A stretch of 64,000 nucleotides of DNA, from NCBI GenBank assembly GCA_015709595.1, contig CP054178.1:62001-126000 (forward strand), written 5' to 3'. Of this stretch, positions 33,269 to 40,843 are shown piece by piece. The notes under the pieces are model-generated. The model did no database searches and was not told the origin of the DNA. It saw only the letters and a program-made list of their open reading frames with translations. The stretch is from Phycisphaeraceae bacterium (lineage in GTDB: Bacteria; Planctomycetota; Phycisphaerae; Phycisphaerales; SM1A02). Numbering within the stretch: position 1 is the stretch's first letter; each line of letters opens with the position of its first letter. Made by a program: the position numbers and the translations under genes.

Positions 33269-33790
33269 CGGTGTCCGTGGTCGGCCAGCGGTGATGGCGT
33301 CGGCGTACGACGGCGTGGAAGGGATGAGGGGTGAGCCACCAGCCGCCGGGGAAGAACCCTCACCCCCGGAACAAATGCCCCCCGGCCCCTCTCCCAGGGG
33401 GAGGGGGAGAGGGTGTGGATTGGGCGTGGTGGCCGCGCTGCTCGTCGGCGCGGCGGCGCTGCGGCTGGCGTTTTGGTCGTCCGCCCGGTTCCCCATGATG
33501 CGGGCATGGTACCGGCGGCCGGTGCGCGGTGCAAGGAGGAGGGCGGGGGATGTGAAGTGTGAAGTGTGAAGTGATGAAGTGCGGGCCGTTGGCTGTTGGC
33601 TCTGCCCTCTGCCGCTCTGTCCTCCGCCGCTCTTCTCTCCGTGTTCCTCTGTGGCCCTCTGTGGTGAATGTCTTTCTGCTGGTGGCTGGTGGCTGATGGC
33701 TCTTGGCTGTTGGCTGTTGGCTTTCCCTCGCTTGCGGTATCATGCCGCGCGGCGGTCGCTGGCTGGGTCCGCCGCGAGGAGATGTCGGTC
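33269..33790. repeat. Gene-free stretch of phrase-like repeats before the MFS gene
   Basis: It holds the CCCCTCTCCC/GGGAGAGGG-type element (33385-33412), GTGTGAAGTGTGAAGTG, GCCGTTGGCTGTTGGCTC, TGTGGCCCTCTGTGGTGAA, and GGCTGGTGGCTGATGGC with TGGCTGTTGGCTGTTGGC. Near the right end, CGGTATCAT (33735-33743) could be the -10 region of the MFS gene. No gene is supported. Confidence 0.7.
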
Positions 33791-35191
33791 ATGCCCCACC
33801 ACGATTCCGACCACGACCACCACTTCGGCGCTGCGGCGGGCGGCGCTTCCCCCCCGCTTTCCCCCCCGCTCTCCCCCCCGCTCTCCCCCCCGCTCTCCCC
33901 CCCGCTTTCCCCTCCGCTTTCCGGCTCGCTGCGCGTGCGGCTGTCGATCATGATGTTTCTGCAGTACGCGATCTGGGGGGCGTGGCTGCCGCTGTTGTGG
34001 CCGTTTCTCCATGGGCACCGCGGGTTCAGCGCCAGTGAGATCGGCGACATGTTCGCGGTGGGGGCGGTGGGGGCGATCATCGCGCCGTTCGTGGCCGGTC
34101 AGATCGCGGATCGGTACTTCAGCACGGAGAAGTTTCTGGCGATCAGCCACCTCGTGGGGGGGGCGCTGATCTGGCAGCTCTCGTGGCTGGAGGGGTACTG
34201 GGCGTTCCTGGGCTTTTCGCTGGCGTATTCGCTGATCTACTCGCCCACGCTGCCGCTGACGAACTCGCTGGCGTTTCATCATCTGCCGGACCGCGACCGC
34301 GACTTCGGCACGGTGCGCGTGTGGGGGACGATCGGGTGGATCGTGGTGGGCATCGCCATCGGTCAGTGGCTGCTGCATCAGTACACGCCGTCGGGGGTGG
34401 ATGAGGCGGCGGTGCAGGCGGCGCAGTGGCGCGGAATGGCGGATGCGTTCAAGCTCAGCGGGATGCTCGGGGTGCTGATGGGGCTGTTCTGCCTGACGCT
34501 GCCGCACACCCCCCCCACGCGGGGCAAGCAGAGCAACGCAACGTTCGAGGCCTTGGGCGAGGTGAGGCGGCAGCCGCTGCTGACGCTGTTCCTGCTGGCG
34601 GTGCCGATCTCGTGCATCCACCAGTTCTACTTCGTGCACACGGCGGGCTTTCTGGGTCAGTTCCAGACCAAGGCGGCCACGGCGATCAACAGCGTGTTCG
34701 GGGTGGGCGGCGGCGGGCTGATGACCGTGGGGCAGATGTCCGAGGTGCTGGTGCTGGCGGCGATTCCGCTGGTGGCCAAGTCGCTGTCGCGCAAGACGCT
34801 GCTGGGCATCGGCATCGCGGCGTATGCGCTGCGGATGGCGCTCTTCGCCTACGGGCCGGGTCTGGCGGGGGGCGACGCCGCGCTGGCGACGATGCTGGTG
34901 GTGCTGGGCGTGGCCATGCACGGGCTGTGCTTTGGGTGCTTCATCTTCGTGGCGTTCATGGTGGTGGATGAGCAGACGACGGCGGATGTGCGGGCCAGCG
35001 CGCAGTCGCTGTTCAACCTGGTCATCATCGGAATCGGCATCATCGTGGGCAGCAAGTTCGCGGGGTGGGTGGCGGAGTGGGCCACGGTGGGCGACAGGAT
35101 GGACTTCACGCGGCTGTTCAGCGTGCCGATGTGGATCGCGCTGGGCTGCCTGGCGGTGCTGATCGCGGCGTACCCGGGCGGGCGTCGCTGA
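33791..35191 (+). CDS. MFS transporter, nucleoside:H+ symporter-like
   Basis: The protein has about 12 membrane helices. The opening SIMMFLQYAIWGAWLPLLWPFL resembles the NupG/XapB nucleoside-proton symporter branch. FGTVRVWGTIGWIVVGIAIG after helix 4 and FIFVAFMVVDEQTTADVRASAQSLFN late in the protein are branch-typical. The N-terminus is unusual: a His/Asp-rich head (HHDSDHDHHFG) and six PPLS repeats encoded by 12-bp tandem repeats precede helix 1. GAGGAG at 33775-33780 is ten bases from ATG 33791, which is preferred over ATG 33782 (too close). The ORF extends upstream to 33668 only through phrase repeats. Substrate unproven. Confidence 0.8.
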   Translation: MPHHDSDHDHHFGAAAGGASPPLSPPLSPPLSPPLSPPLSPPLSGSLRVRLSIMMFLQYAIWGAWLPLLWPFLHGHRGFSASEIGDMFAVGAVGAIIAPFVAGQIADRYFSTEKFLAISHLVGGALIWQLSWLEGYWAFLGFSLAYSLIYSPTLPLTNSLAFHHLPDRDRDFGTVRVWGTIGWIVVGIAIGQWLLHQYTPSGVDEAAVQAAQWRGMADAFKLSGMLGVLMGLFCLTLPHTPPTRGKQSNATFEALGEVRRQPLLTLFLLAVPISCIHQFYFVHTAGFLGQFQTKAATAINSVFGVGGGGLMTVGQMSEVLVLAAIPLVAKSLSRKTLLGIGIAAYALRMALFAYGPGLAGGDAALATMLVVLGVAMHGLCFGCFIFVAFMVVDEQTTADVRASAQSLFNLVIIGIGIIVGSKFAGWVAEWATVGDRMDFTRLFSVPMWIALGCLAVLIAAYPGGRR

Positions 35192-35224
35192 CGCTGGCCG
35201 GGCCGGCGCGCGGTGTGTGTGGAA

Positions 35225-35292
35225 GGGCGCGTGGGGGGCGCGTGGGGGGCGCGTGGGGGGCGCGTGGGGGGGCGTGGGGGGCGCGTGGGGGG
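35225..35292. repeat. G-rich tandem repeat GCGCGTGGGGG
   Basis: About six copies of a 10-11-bp unit (GCGCGTGGGG, some one base shorter or longer) lie between the convergent MFS and flgH genes. The G-runs could form G-quadruplex structures on the plus strand. Confidence 0.8.
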
Positions 35293-35294
35293 GG

Positions 35295-36083
35295 TCAGAA
35301 GGCGAACAGGGCGTCGAACACCTTGGCGATGAGGCCTTTTTCGGAAGCGCGGCGCAGCTCGCCGGTGTGAACCTTGTCGATGACCAGGTCGTGCAGCTGG
35401 TTGGACAGGATGGTGTTGGCGGCGGTGACATCCTGCGGCCGACAGATGCCGGTGACCTTGAGGACCAGGTTCTCCTGATCGTTGCGGATCGAGGTTCGGG
35501 CCTCGAGCACCAGGTGGCCGTTGGGGAGTATTTCGATGACTTCGGCGGTCAGCCGGGCGGTGAGGTCGTCGCGGCGCTCGTAGTCGCCCTTGCCTTCGAA
35601 CTCCTTGTCGAAGGAGAGATCGACCTCGGGCACGTTGTCGCCGCTGCCCTGTCGCAGCTGGAGATTGAGCAGGTCCATGATGTCCAGGTGGGGCCACTTG
35701 GCGATCTTGCCCTTGAGGGCGTACTCCTTCTCGGTGTCGAGCTTGGCCCGGCTGCGGGCGTTGCTGGTCTCCTGCACGACGATCTGCACCAGGTCGTGCA
35801 GGGCGAACTCGCGCGGGCGGGGCGGGGGCACCACGAAGAGACTGCTGTCGCGCAGGGTGTGCGAATCCCTGGTGCGCGGGGCGCTCGCCCGCTCGCGCAA
35901 GGCGCGGGTGATGAGCGAGTTGCTGGGGGCGTCATCCTCGGTCTGCGCTGGGGCGGCGGGCGCGAGCGCGACGGCGACGGTCATCGACGCGGTCAACGCC
36001 AGGACCGCGCGGGCCCGGCGGACGCCGGTCCGCTGTGCGGCGCGCGGGCGGGTGCGGCGGCTGCGAAGAATCGGGTGCTGCAT
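35295..36083 (-). CDS. flgH: Flagellar L-ring protein FlgH
   Basis: The 262-residue protein has an Arg-rich start and a signal-type hydrophobic stretch (ARAVLALTASMTVAVALAPAAPA). The family body follows: LRDSSLFVVPPPRPREFALHDLVQIVVQETS, FEGKGDYERRDDLTARLTAEVIEILPNGHLVLEARTSI and ITGICRP-like text (VTGICRPQDVTAANTILSNQL). FlgH forms the outer-membrane ring around the flagellar rod, consistent with LptD and an outer membrane. No lipobox Cys is visible, unlike enterobacterial FlgH. ATG 36083 has GAGGAG 7 bases upstream. It is the last gene of the flgF-flgG-flgA-flgH run. Confidence 0.92.
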   Translation of the reverse strand: MQHPILRSRRTRPRAAQRTGVRRARAVLALTASMTVAVALAPAAPAQTEDDAPSNSLITRALRERASAPRTRDSHTLRDSSLFVVPPPRPREFALHDLVQIVVQETSNARSRAKLDTEKEYALKGKIAKWPHLDIMDLLNLQLRQGSGDNVPEVDLSFDKEFEGKGDYERRDDLTARLTAEVIEILPNGHLVLEARTSIRNDQENLVLKVTGICRPQDVTAANTILSNQLHDLVIDKVHTGELRRASEKGLIAKVFDALFAF

Positions 36084-36139
36084 CGAATCGCTCCTCGTGT
36101 CGCTGGGCGGCGCCGGGCGGCGCTGGGCGGCGTGTTCGG

Positions 36140-37234
36140 TCAGCGTCCCACCACGGTCGGTGATCGCAGGTCGATCACGGCCTCGCCGGGGCCGGTGATG
36201 ACGGCGGAGAAGGCGGTTCGCTCGCCGAACTTGCGCAGCTCGATGGCGTCGCCGACGCCGCCCTCGGCGCGGGCCTCGGCCTCGAGCGTGATGACGATGC
36301 CGCCGGAGAGGCAGCGAACGACGACGCGGTCGCCGCGGCGGATGACGCGCTGCTGCTCGAGGTCGCGCTCGAGCAGGGGCGAACCGGCCCGCATGGGGCG
36401 GGCGGCCTGGCGGCCCGCGATCGACTCCGGGGCCGCGATGGCGCGGGCTTCGCTGGGCTTGCGCCATTCATGCGCTGACGCGACCATCGAGGCGTCGATG
36501 GCGTCTCCCTTGCTCACGTCGCGCGACAGCACGGGAACGGGAAGCCGCAGCGACAGGTGCAGCGTGACGGGGAAGGACCGCTCCACCCGTCCGTCGCGCC
36601 ACAGGCGCACGGCGAGTTCGACGCGGTCGGTATCCAGCGCGGAGAGCGGCGCGATCTCGATGAGCCGGTCGGCGGGCGATTGATCCAGCGATTCGGCGCC
36701 GGCGGCGCGCGGCTCGAAGGTCAGCCGGACGTCCGATGCGGGACGCCGCAGGTGCTGCACCAGGCGGCGGGCGACGGCGCCGCGGATGGTCGCCTCGTTG
36801 ACCAGGGCGTCGGCGGTGAACTCGTTGGCCGTCGCCTCGGTCGCCTGGGCGGGGGCGACGCCGGTCACGCTGGCGGTTTCCATGGCCCTGGGTCCGGGGC
36901 CGTCGTGGGCGGGGCGCGGACGCACCAGCACATCCCCCCCGCTCAGGTGGACCGAACCCCAGTGAACCCTGGCGTCGGTGAGGGCGGCGCGGATGGCGTC
37001 GAGCGACAGGGTCTGCAGCGACGCGGGGTCGGGGTTCGTCCAGATCGTCAGGTCGCGCAGCGGCTCGACGATCGGGCCTTCCAGCGTCGCCACGTCGCCG
37101 AGCGTCAGATGGGCGCGGTCGTTGGGCATGCGCACGGAGCGCTTGAGGGTGACGGAGTCAGCCGCCGCGGGCGTGGCCGGAAGGGCGCCGGTCAGTGCGG
37201 CGAGGAGCACGAGGCGGGTGTTGATCCTGAGCAT
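36140..37234 (-). CDS. flgA: Flagellar P-ring assembly chaperone FlgA
   Basis: The 364-residue protein starts with a signal peptide (about residues 1-25). Its C-terminal two-thirds carries the SAF/FlgA pattern: VPVLSRDVSKGDAIDASMV, REAR-like text, IAGRQAARPMRAGSPLLERDLE, and VIRRGDRVVVRCLSGGIVITLEAEARAEGGVGDAIELR. This is the classical end of FlgA. It is longer than enterobacterial FlgA (about 220) because of an N-terminal half with its own beta-rich region. FlgA helps build the P-ring. flgI is not in the window. ATG 37234 follows the phrase-rich spacer; the ORF upstream of it is not coding. Confidence 0.88.
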   Translation of the reverse strand: MLRINTRLVLLAALTGALPATPAAADSVTLKRSVRMPNDRAHLTLGDVATLEGPIVEPLRDLTIWTNPDPASLQTLSLDAIRAALTDARVHWGSVHLSGGDVLVRPRPAHDGPGPRAMETASVTGVAPAQATEATANEFTADALVNEATIRGAVARRLVQHLRRPASDVRLTFEPRAAGAESLDQSPADRLIEIAPLSALDTDRVELAVRLWRDGRVERSFPVTLHLSLRLPVPVLSRDVSKGDAIDASMVASAHEWRKPSEARAIAAPESIAGRQAARPMRAGSPLLERDLEQQRVIRRGDRVVVRCLSGGIVITLEAEARAEGGVGDAIELRKFGERTAFSAVITGPGEAVIDLRSPTVVGR

Positions 37235-37385
37235 GGGACGGTCCTGGGGAGTGCGGCGTGCTGCGGGTTGCGGGTTGCGAAACAGAGAATCAGGATTCGC
37301 TTGACTGACCACTCACGGCTGATGGTCGATGGCTCCGGGCGTTCAGCGGCGGATGCCCGGCGCCTGACGCCGAGTGCCTATCGCC

Positions 37386-38198
37386 TTAGAACCTCCTGAG
37401 GTTCGCCACGTTCTGCAGCACTTCGTCCGCCGCCTTGATTGACTGGCTGTTCATTTCGAACGCTCGCTGCGTCTTGATGAGGGCCACGAGTTCGGAGACG
37501 GGATCCACGTTGGAACCTTCGAGGAAGCCCTGCACGAGCGTGCCGCGACCGTCGGTGGCGGGGTCGCCTTCGCTGGCCTCGCCCGAGGCGGCGGACGGCA
37601 CGTAGAGGTTCTCGCCGATCTGGCGCAGACCGGCGGGGTTGATGAAGGTGGCGATCTGGATGCGGGCGAGCTCGGTGTCCTCGGTGGCGCCCGGCTCGCG
37701 CACGAACACGGTGCCGTTGCTGGTGATCGTGACTGCGCTGGGCGGCACGTTGGCGGGAATGGTGATGGGCGGCTCGAGTCGGCGCCCCTGGTCGTTGGCC
37801 AGCACGATCTCGCCATCGCGGTTGATCGTGAAGTTGCCCGCCCGCGTGTAGGCCACGCCGCCCAGGTCGGCTTCGACGGACACGACGAAGAAGCCATCGC
37901 CATCGATCAGCAGGTCGAGCGGGCGGCCCGTCTGCTGCGCCGGTCCCTGCTCGAAGTTCAGTTGCGTGCCGGAGACCTTCGTGCCCAGGCCGACGTACAG
38001 CCCCGTCGGGCGCTGGTCGGCGTTGGCGTTCTCGACGCCCGGCTGGGCCTTCTCCGCGTACAGGAGATCCTGGAAGTTGGCGCGGCTGGCCTTGAAGCCG
38101 TGCGTGTTCACGTTCGCCAGGTTGTTGGCGATGATGTCCAGTTCGGTGCTGAGCGCGCTCAGCCCGGTGGACGCGGAATGAAGGGCGATGATGGCCAT
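37386..38198 (-). CDS. flgG: Flagellar distal rod protein FlgG
   Basis: The 270-residue protein starts MAIIALHSASTGLSALSTELDIIANNLANVNTHGFK, the rod/hook family N-terminal motif. FQDLLYAEKAQPG follows, with the FlgG-type GLGTKVSGTQLNFEQGPAQQTGRPLDLLIDGDGFF. It ends with FLEGSNVDPVSELVALIKTQRAFEMNSQSIKAADEVLQNVANLRR, the conserved C-terminal helix. FlgG forms the distal rod. The start at 38198 directly follows a phrase repeat with CACTCAGCACTCAGCAC, and earlier ATGs fall in that repeat. Confidence 0.95.
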   Translation of the reverse strand: MAIIALHSASTGLSALSTELDIIANNLANVNTHGFKASRANFQDLLYAEKAQPGVENANADQRPTGLYVGLGTKVSGTQLNFEQGPAQQTGRPLDLLIDGDGFFVVSVEADLGGVAYTRAGNFTINRDGEIVLANDQGRRLEPPITIPANVPPSAVTITSNGTVFVREPGATEDTELARIQIATFINPAGLRQIGENLYVPSAASGEASEGDPATDGRGTLVQGFLEGSNVDPVSELVALIKTQRAFEMNSQSIKAADEVLQNVANLRRF

Positions 38199-38287
38199 GG
38201 GGAGTTCCGGGAGTGCGAAGTGCTGAGTGCTGAGTGCTGAGTGCCTGATGCTCAATGCCGAATGGCGAGTGCCTAATGCCCACCTCT

Positions 38288-39067
38288 TTACGCCACCCGC
38301 GCCACGCGGTTGATCACCTGGTCGTTGAGCGTGTCGTGGTACTGGATCATGCGGAAGTTGGCCTCGGCGGCGCGTCCGGCGTCGATGAGGGACTTCAGTT
38401 CCAGCACGGGGTCGACGGCGCTGGCTTCGATGGCGCCGACTTCCAGCCGCGCCTCCGCGGCGATTCGGACCGCGCCCGCGCCGCCCTCGTCGTGGAACAG
38501 GTTGTCGCCCTGCTTGCGAAGCTGATGCTGATCCGCGACTTCCGCCACGCCGATTCGCGCCACCGCCGCGCCGCCCTGGGAGATGACGCCGTCCGGCGCG
38601 ATGCGCACGCCGGCGGCGGAGTCGAGCCGGATCGGGCGCTGGCGATCATCGAGGATGCGCATCCCGCTGGCCGCCTGCACCAGTTCGCCCTTTGAGTTGA
38701 TGGCGAAGCGCCCATCGCGCGAGTAGCGAATCGCCTCGCCGCCCTTGGCCCCGGAGGACCGCACCATGAAGAATCCCGAGCCGGTCAGCGCGACATCCAG
38801 GGGATTGCCCGTCCGTTCGATCGCCCCCGGCTTGAATCGCGTGCCGGTGGGCTCGGCGAAGACGCCGCCGCCGCCCAGCCGCTCGAGAAGATGGGCCTCG
38901 GCGCCGGGAACCGGGGCTTCGATGCGGGCCGGCAGACGCTCGCGCAGAAAGACCTCGTCCGGCTTGAAGCCCGCGGTGCGCACGTTGGCCAGGTTGTTGG
39001 CGAGGACGTTCTGACGGTGCATGGCGCCAATCGCCCCGGCGGCGGAGAGGTACAGCCCGTAGTTCAC
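38288..39067 (-). CDS. flgF: Flagellar proximal rod protein FlgF
   Basis: The 259-residue protein shows the rod/hook N-terminal motif (MNYGLYLSAAGAIGAMHRQNVLANNLANVRTAGFK). The FlgF/FlgG core ERTGNPLDVALTGSGFFMV and a C-terminal helix with VDPVLELKSLIDAGRAAEANFRMIQYHDTLNDQVINRVARV complete it. With flgG it builds the rod. The start codon is GTG at 39067, overlapping by four bases (GTGA) the stop of the small gene upstream. The order of the run is small gene, flgF, flgG, flgA, flgH. Confidence 0.93.
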   Translation of the reverse strand: MNYGLYLSAAGAIGAMHRQNVLANNLANVRTAGFKPDEVFLRERLPARIEAPVPGAEAHLLERLGGGGVFAEPTGTRFKPGAIERTGNPLDVALTGSGFFMVRSSGAKGGEAIRYSRDGRFAINSKGELVQAASGMRILDDRQRPIRLDSAAGVRIAPDGVISQGGAAVARIGVAEVADQHQLRKQGDNLFHDEGGAGAVRIAAEARLEVGAIEASAVDPVLELKSLIDAGRAAEANFRMIQYHDTLNDQVINRVARVA

Positions 39068-39378
39068 GACGCGGCTCCTTCCAGCACGTGCGAGGGGGAA
39101 ACATCCACGACCTCAACGGCCGCCCCGGCGCCGAGCACTGTTCTGGCCAGATGCACCGCCGCCGCCGCGTGGGCCAGCCGGATCGCCTCGCAAGCCAGGC
39201 GCTCCAGCCGCGCGGCGTTCAGTTCGCCCGCCATCACCTTGCCGGCGTGCTCTCCGATTCGGTGGGCGGTCATTGCATCCTGCGGCCATCGTTCACGCAC
39301 GTGGACCTCCTTGTCCCTGGCGTTGACGCCCGGGACGATGCAAGCCGCGTGCCTTGCAAACCGGGAGGCCATGCTCGC
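39064..39378 (-). CDS. Small protein coupled to flgF, function unknown
   Basis: From ATG 39378 the product is 104 residues. A helical Ala/Glu/Arg-rich part (MAGELNAARLERLACEAIRLAHAAAAVHLARTVLGA) leads to GAAVEVVDVSPSHVLEG. Its TGA overlaps the GTG start of flgF, so translation is coupled and a flagellar role is likely by position (inference). I do not recognise the family. The frame stays open to 39663 through Arg-rich text that overlaps no good ribosome-binding site; the start is therefore uncertain. Confidence 0.55.
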   Translation of the reverse strand, partial: ASMASRFARHAACIVPGVNARDKEVHVRERWPQDAMTAHRIGEHAGKVMAGELNAARLERLACEAIRLAHAAAAVHLARTVLGAGAAVEVVDVSPSHVLEGAAS

Positions 39379-39665
39379 GGGAATCCCCGCGGATGGCGCT
39401 CCGTGAACCGGTCCAGCGGCGCAACTCCCGCGTCCGACGCCGCGCAGAGCGCAAAAACGGCTTCGAGAACCTTTCATGGTCGCCAAGGCGCCACGAAATG
39501 TGCGGAAAAGGCGCAAAGCGGTCCGACAGGAAATGCGGTGAAGGAGCATGGGGCGCCGGGCGGTCGGCGGCGACAGGCAGGCGCTCAGTCCTCGATCACC
39601 GATTCGAAACAGGGAGCACCGAACTCCCGTCACGCAGTCCTCAGCACTCCCTTCGTGGGGCATGC

Positions 39666-39911
39666 ATGGTCAGTCAGGCGATCAACCTCAACGCAGCCGA
39701 TGCCTGTCCACACGTGGATCGCAATGACCATCGCTGCGGCCACCGCTTCCGCATCGGGCGGCTGGAGCAGGCGTTCGACGTGTGCTTCGGGGCGTATCAC
39801 GGCTGCGCGATGTACCATCGCCTCAATCGCGAGATGACCGCCCGGTCCGTTCCCGTCATCACGGTCACCGCCGATGGACACCCCCTCGCCCTTCGACCGA
39901 CCGGTACGTGA
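39666..39911 (+). CDS. Small Cys/His-rich protein overlapping the xer gene start
   Basis: The 81-residue product has a dense Cys/His pattern: CPHVDRNDHRCGHRFRIGRL, then AFDVCFGAYHGCAMYHRLN. CxH...HRCxxRF with a later CFxxYxxCxxYH looks like a small metal-binding module, and I recall planctomycete proteins of this type. Its last 38 bases overlap the start of the Xer recombinase gene (39874) in another frame, so expression is probably coupled. The longer ORF from 39354 includes a CGCCAAGGCGCCACG phrase repeat and is not credible upstream of 39666. No function known. Confidence 0.65.
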   Translation: MVSQAINLNAADACPHVDRNDHRCGHRFRIGRLEQAFDVCFGAYHGCAMYHRLNREMTARSVPVITVTADGHPLALRPTGT

Positions 39912-40791
39912 CTTCCTGACGTTTCTGCGCGTCGAAGCCGGTCTGGCCCCGGCCACGCTGGAGGCCTACGGGCGCGATCTGGCGGACCTCTCCGAGGATC
40001 TGGCCTCGCACGGCGTTTCATCCATCCGGGATGTTCGTGACCGCGACCTCGCCGATCATCTGCGCCGTTTGCGCACCGAGAGGCACATGCAGGCGTCGTC
40101 CATCGCGCGGCACCTGGCCACGCTGCGGGTGTTCTTCCGCTTTCTCGCCGCCAACCGGGTGATTCCCGAAGATCCCACGGAACTGCTGGAAACGCCCACG
40201 CGCTGGCGGCGTCTGCCGGGCGTGATGAGCCCGCGTCAGATGCAGCAGTTGCTGGCTGCGCCCAGCCCCGAACACGGGGAGCTCTGGCTTCGTGACAAGG
40301 CGATGCTGGAACTGATGTACGCCGCGGGGCTTCGCGCCAGCGAGGTGGGCGCCATCCGGCTGGACGAGTATCACGAAACGCTGGGCGTGCTCACCGTGAC
40401 GGGCAAGGGCTCGAAGCAGCGCATGGTGCCCATCGGCAAGCCCGCGCAGGAGTGGACACGGCGCTACGTGTCCGAGTCGCGCCCCCGGCTGGCGCGGTTC
40501 GCGGACGGCCGCGATCAGCGACGTCTGCTGCTCTCCGCCGGGGGACGACCCCTGGAGCGCGTGGCGGTGTGGCAGATTGTCCGCCGCAACGCCCTGCTGG
40601 CTGGTCTGCGCGACGTTCACCCGCACAAGCTGCGTCATTCCTTCGCCACGCACCTGCTGGTGGGCGGCGCCGACCTGCGCATCGTGCAGGAACTGCTGGG
40701 GCACGCCGACATCGCCACCACGCAGATCTACACCCACGTCGATCGCTCGCGGCTGCGCGACGTGATGAAAAAGGCCCATCCGCGGGCGTGA
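39874..40791 (+). CDS. Tyrosine recombinase XerC/XerD type
   Basis: The 305-residue protein has the N-terminal SAM-like DNA-binding domain (LTFLRVEAGLAPATLEAYGRDL). In the catalytic domain the key residues are Arg in YAAGLRASEVGAIRL, Lys in TGKGSKQRMVPIG, His-x-x-Arg in HPHKLRHSFATHLL, His in LLGHADIATTQIY and the nucleophile Tyr in TQIYTHV. Xer recombinases resolve chromosome dimers at dif. Only one Xer is visible, and whether it is XerC or XerD cannot be settled. It is close to XerD in length. It overlaps the small Cys-rich gene and ends in a hairpin that also terminates the opposite-strand anti-sigma gene. Confidence 0.93.
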   Translation: MDTPSPFDRPVRDFLTFLRVEAGLAPATLEAYGRDLADLSEDLASHGVSSIRDVRDRDLADHLRRLRTERHMQASSIARHLATLRVFFRFLAANRVIPEDPTELLETPTRWRRLPGVMSPRQMQQLLAAPSPEHGELWLRDKAMLELMYAAGLRASEVGAIRLDEYHETLGVLTVTGKGSKQRMVPIGKPAQEWTRRYVSESRPRLARFADGRDQRRLLLSAGGRPLERVAVWQIVRRNALLAGLRDVHPHKLRHSFATHLLVGGADLRIVQELLGHADIATTQIYTHVDRSRLRDVMKKAHPRA

Positions 40792-40797
40792 TGGGCC
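40768..40797 (-). terminator. Terminator of the sigma/anti-sigma operon, lying in the xer 3' end
   Basis: GGCCCATC (40773-40780) and GATGGGCC (40790-40797) form an 8-bp stem. Read on the minus strand it is followed by TTTTT (40772-40768). It lies about 45 bp past the anti-sigma stop and inside the last codons of the xer gene. Confidence 0.75.
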
Positions 40798-40843
40798 TGA
40801 GGGTTGGCCGGTTCCATAGCGCGGCGGGCTCGCCTCGCCGGGT

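Noticed and set aside
33269-33496. Upstream extension of the 32939 gene to 33496
   Set aside because: It includes the repeat-encoded PLPLGEGPGG stretch and does not align with the paralogue, which begins at the IPR/VPR block.
40052-40779. Minus-strand ORF of about 250 aa opposite xer
   Set aside because: His/Gln/Val-rich shadow of a clear tyrosine recombinase.
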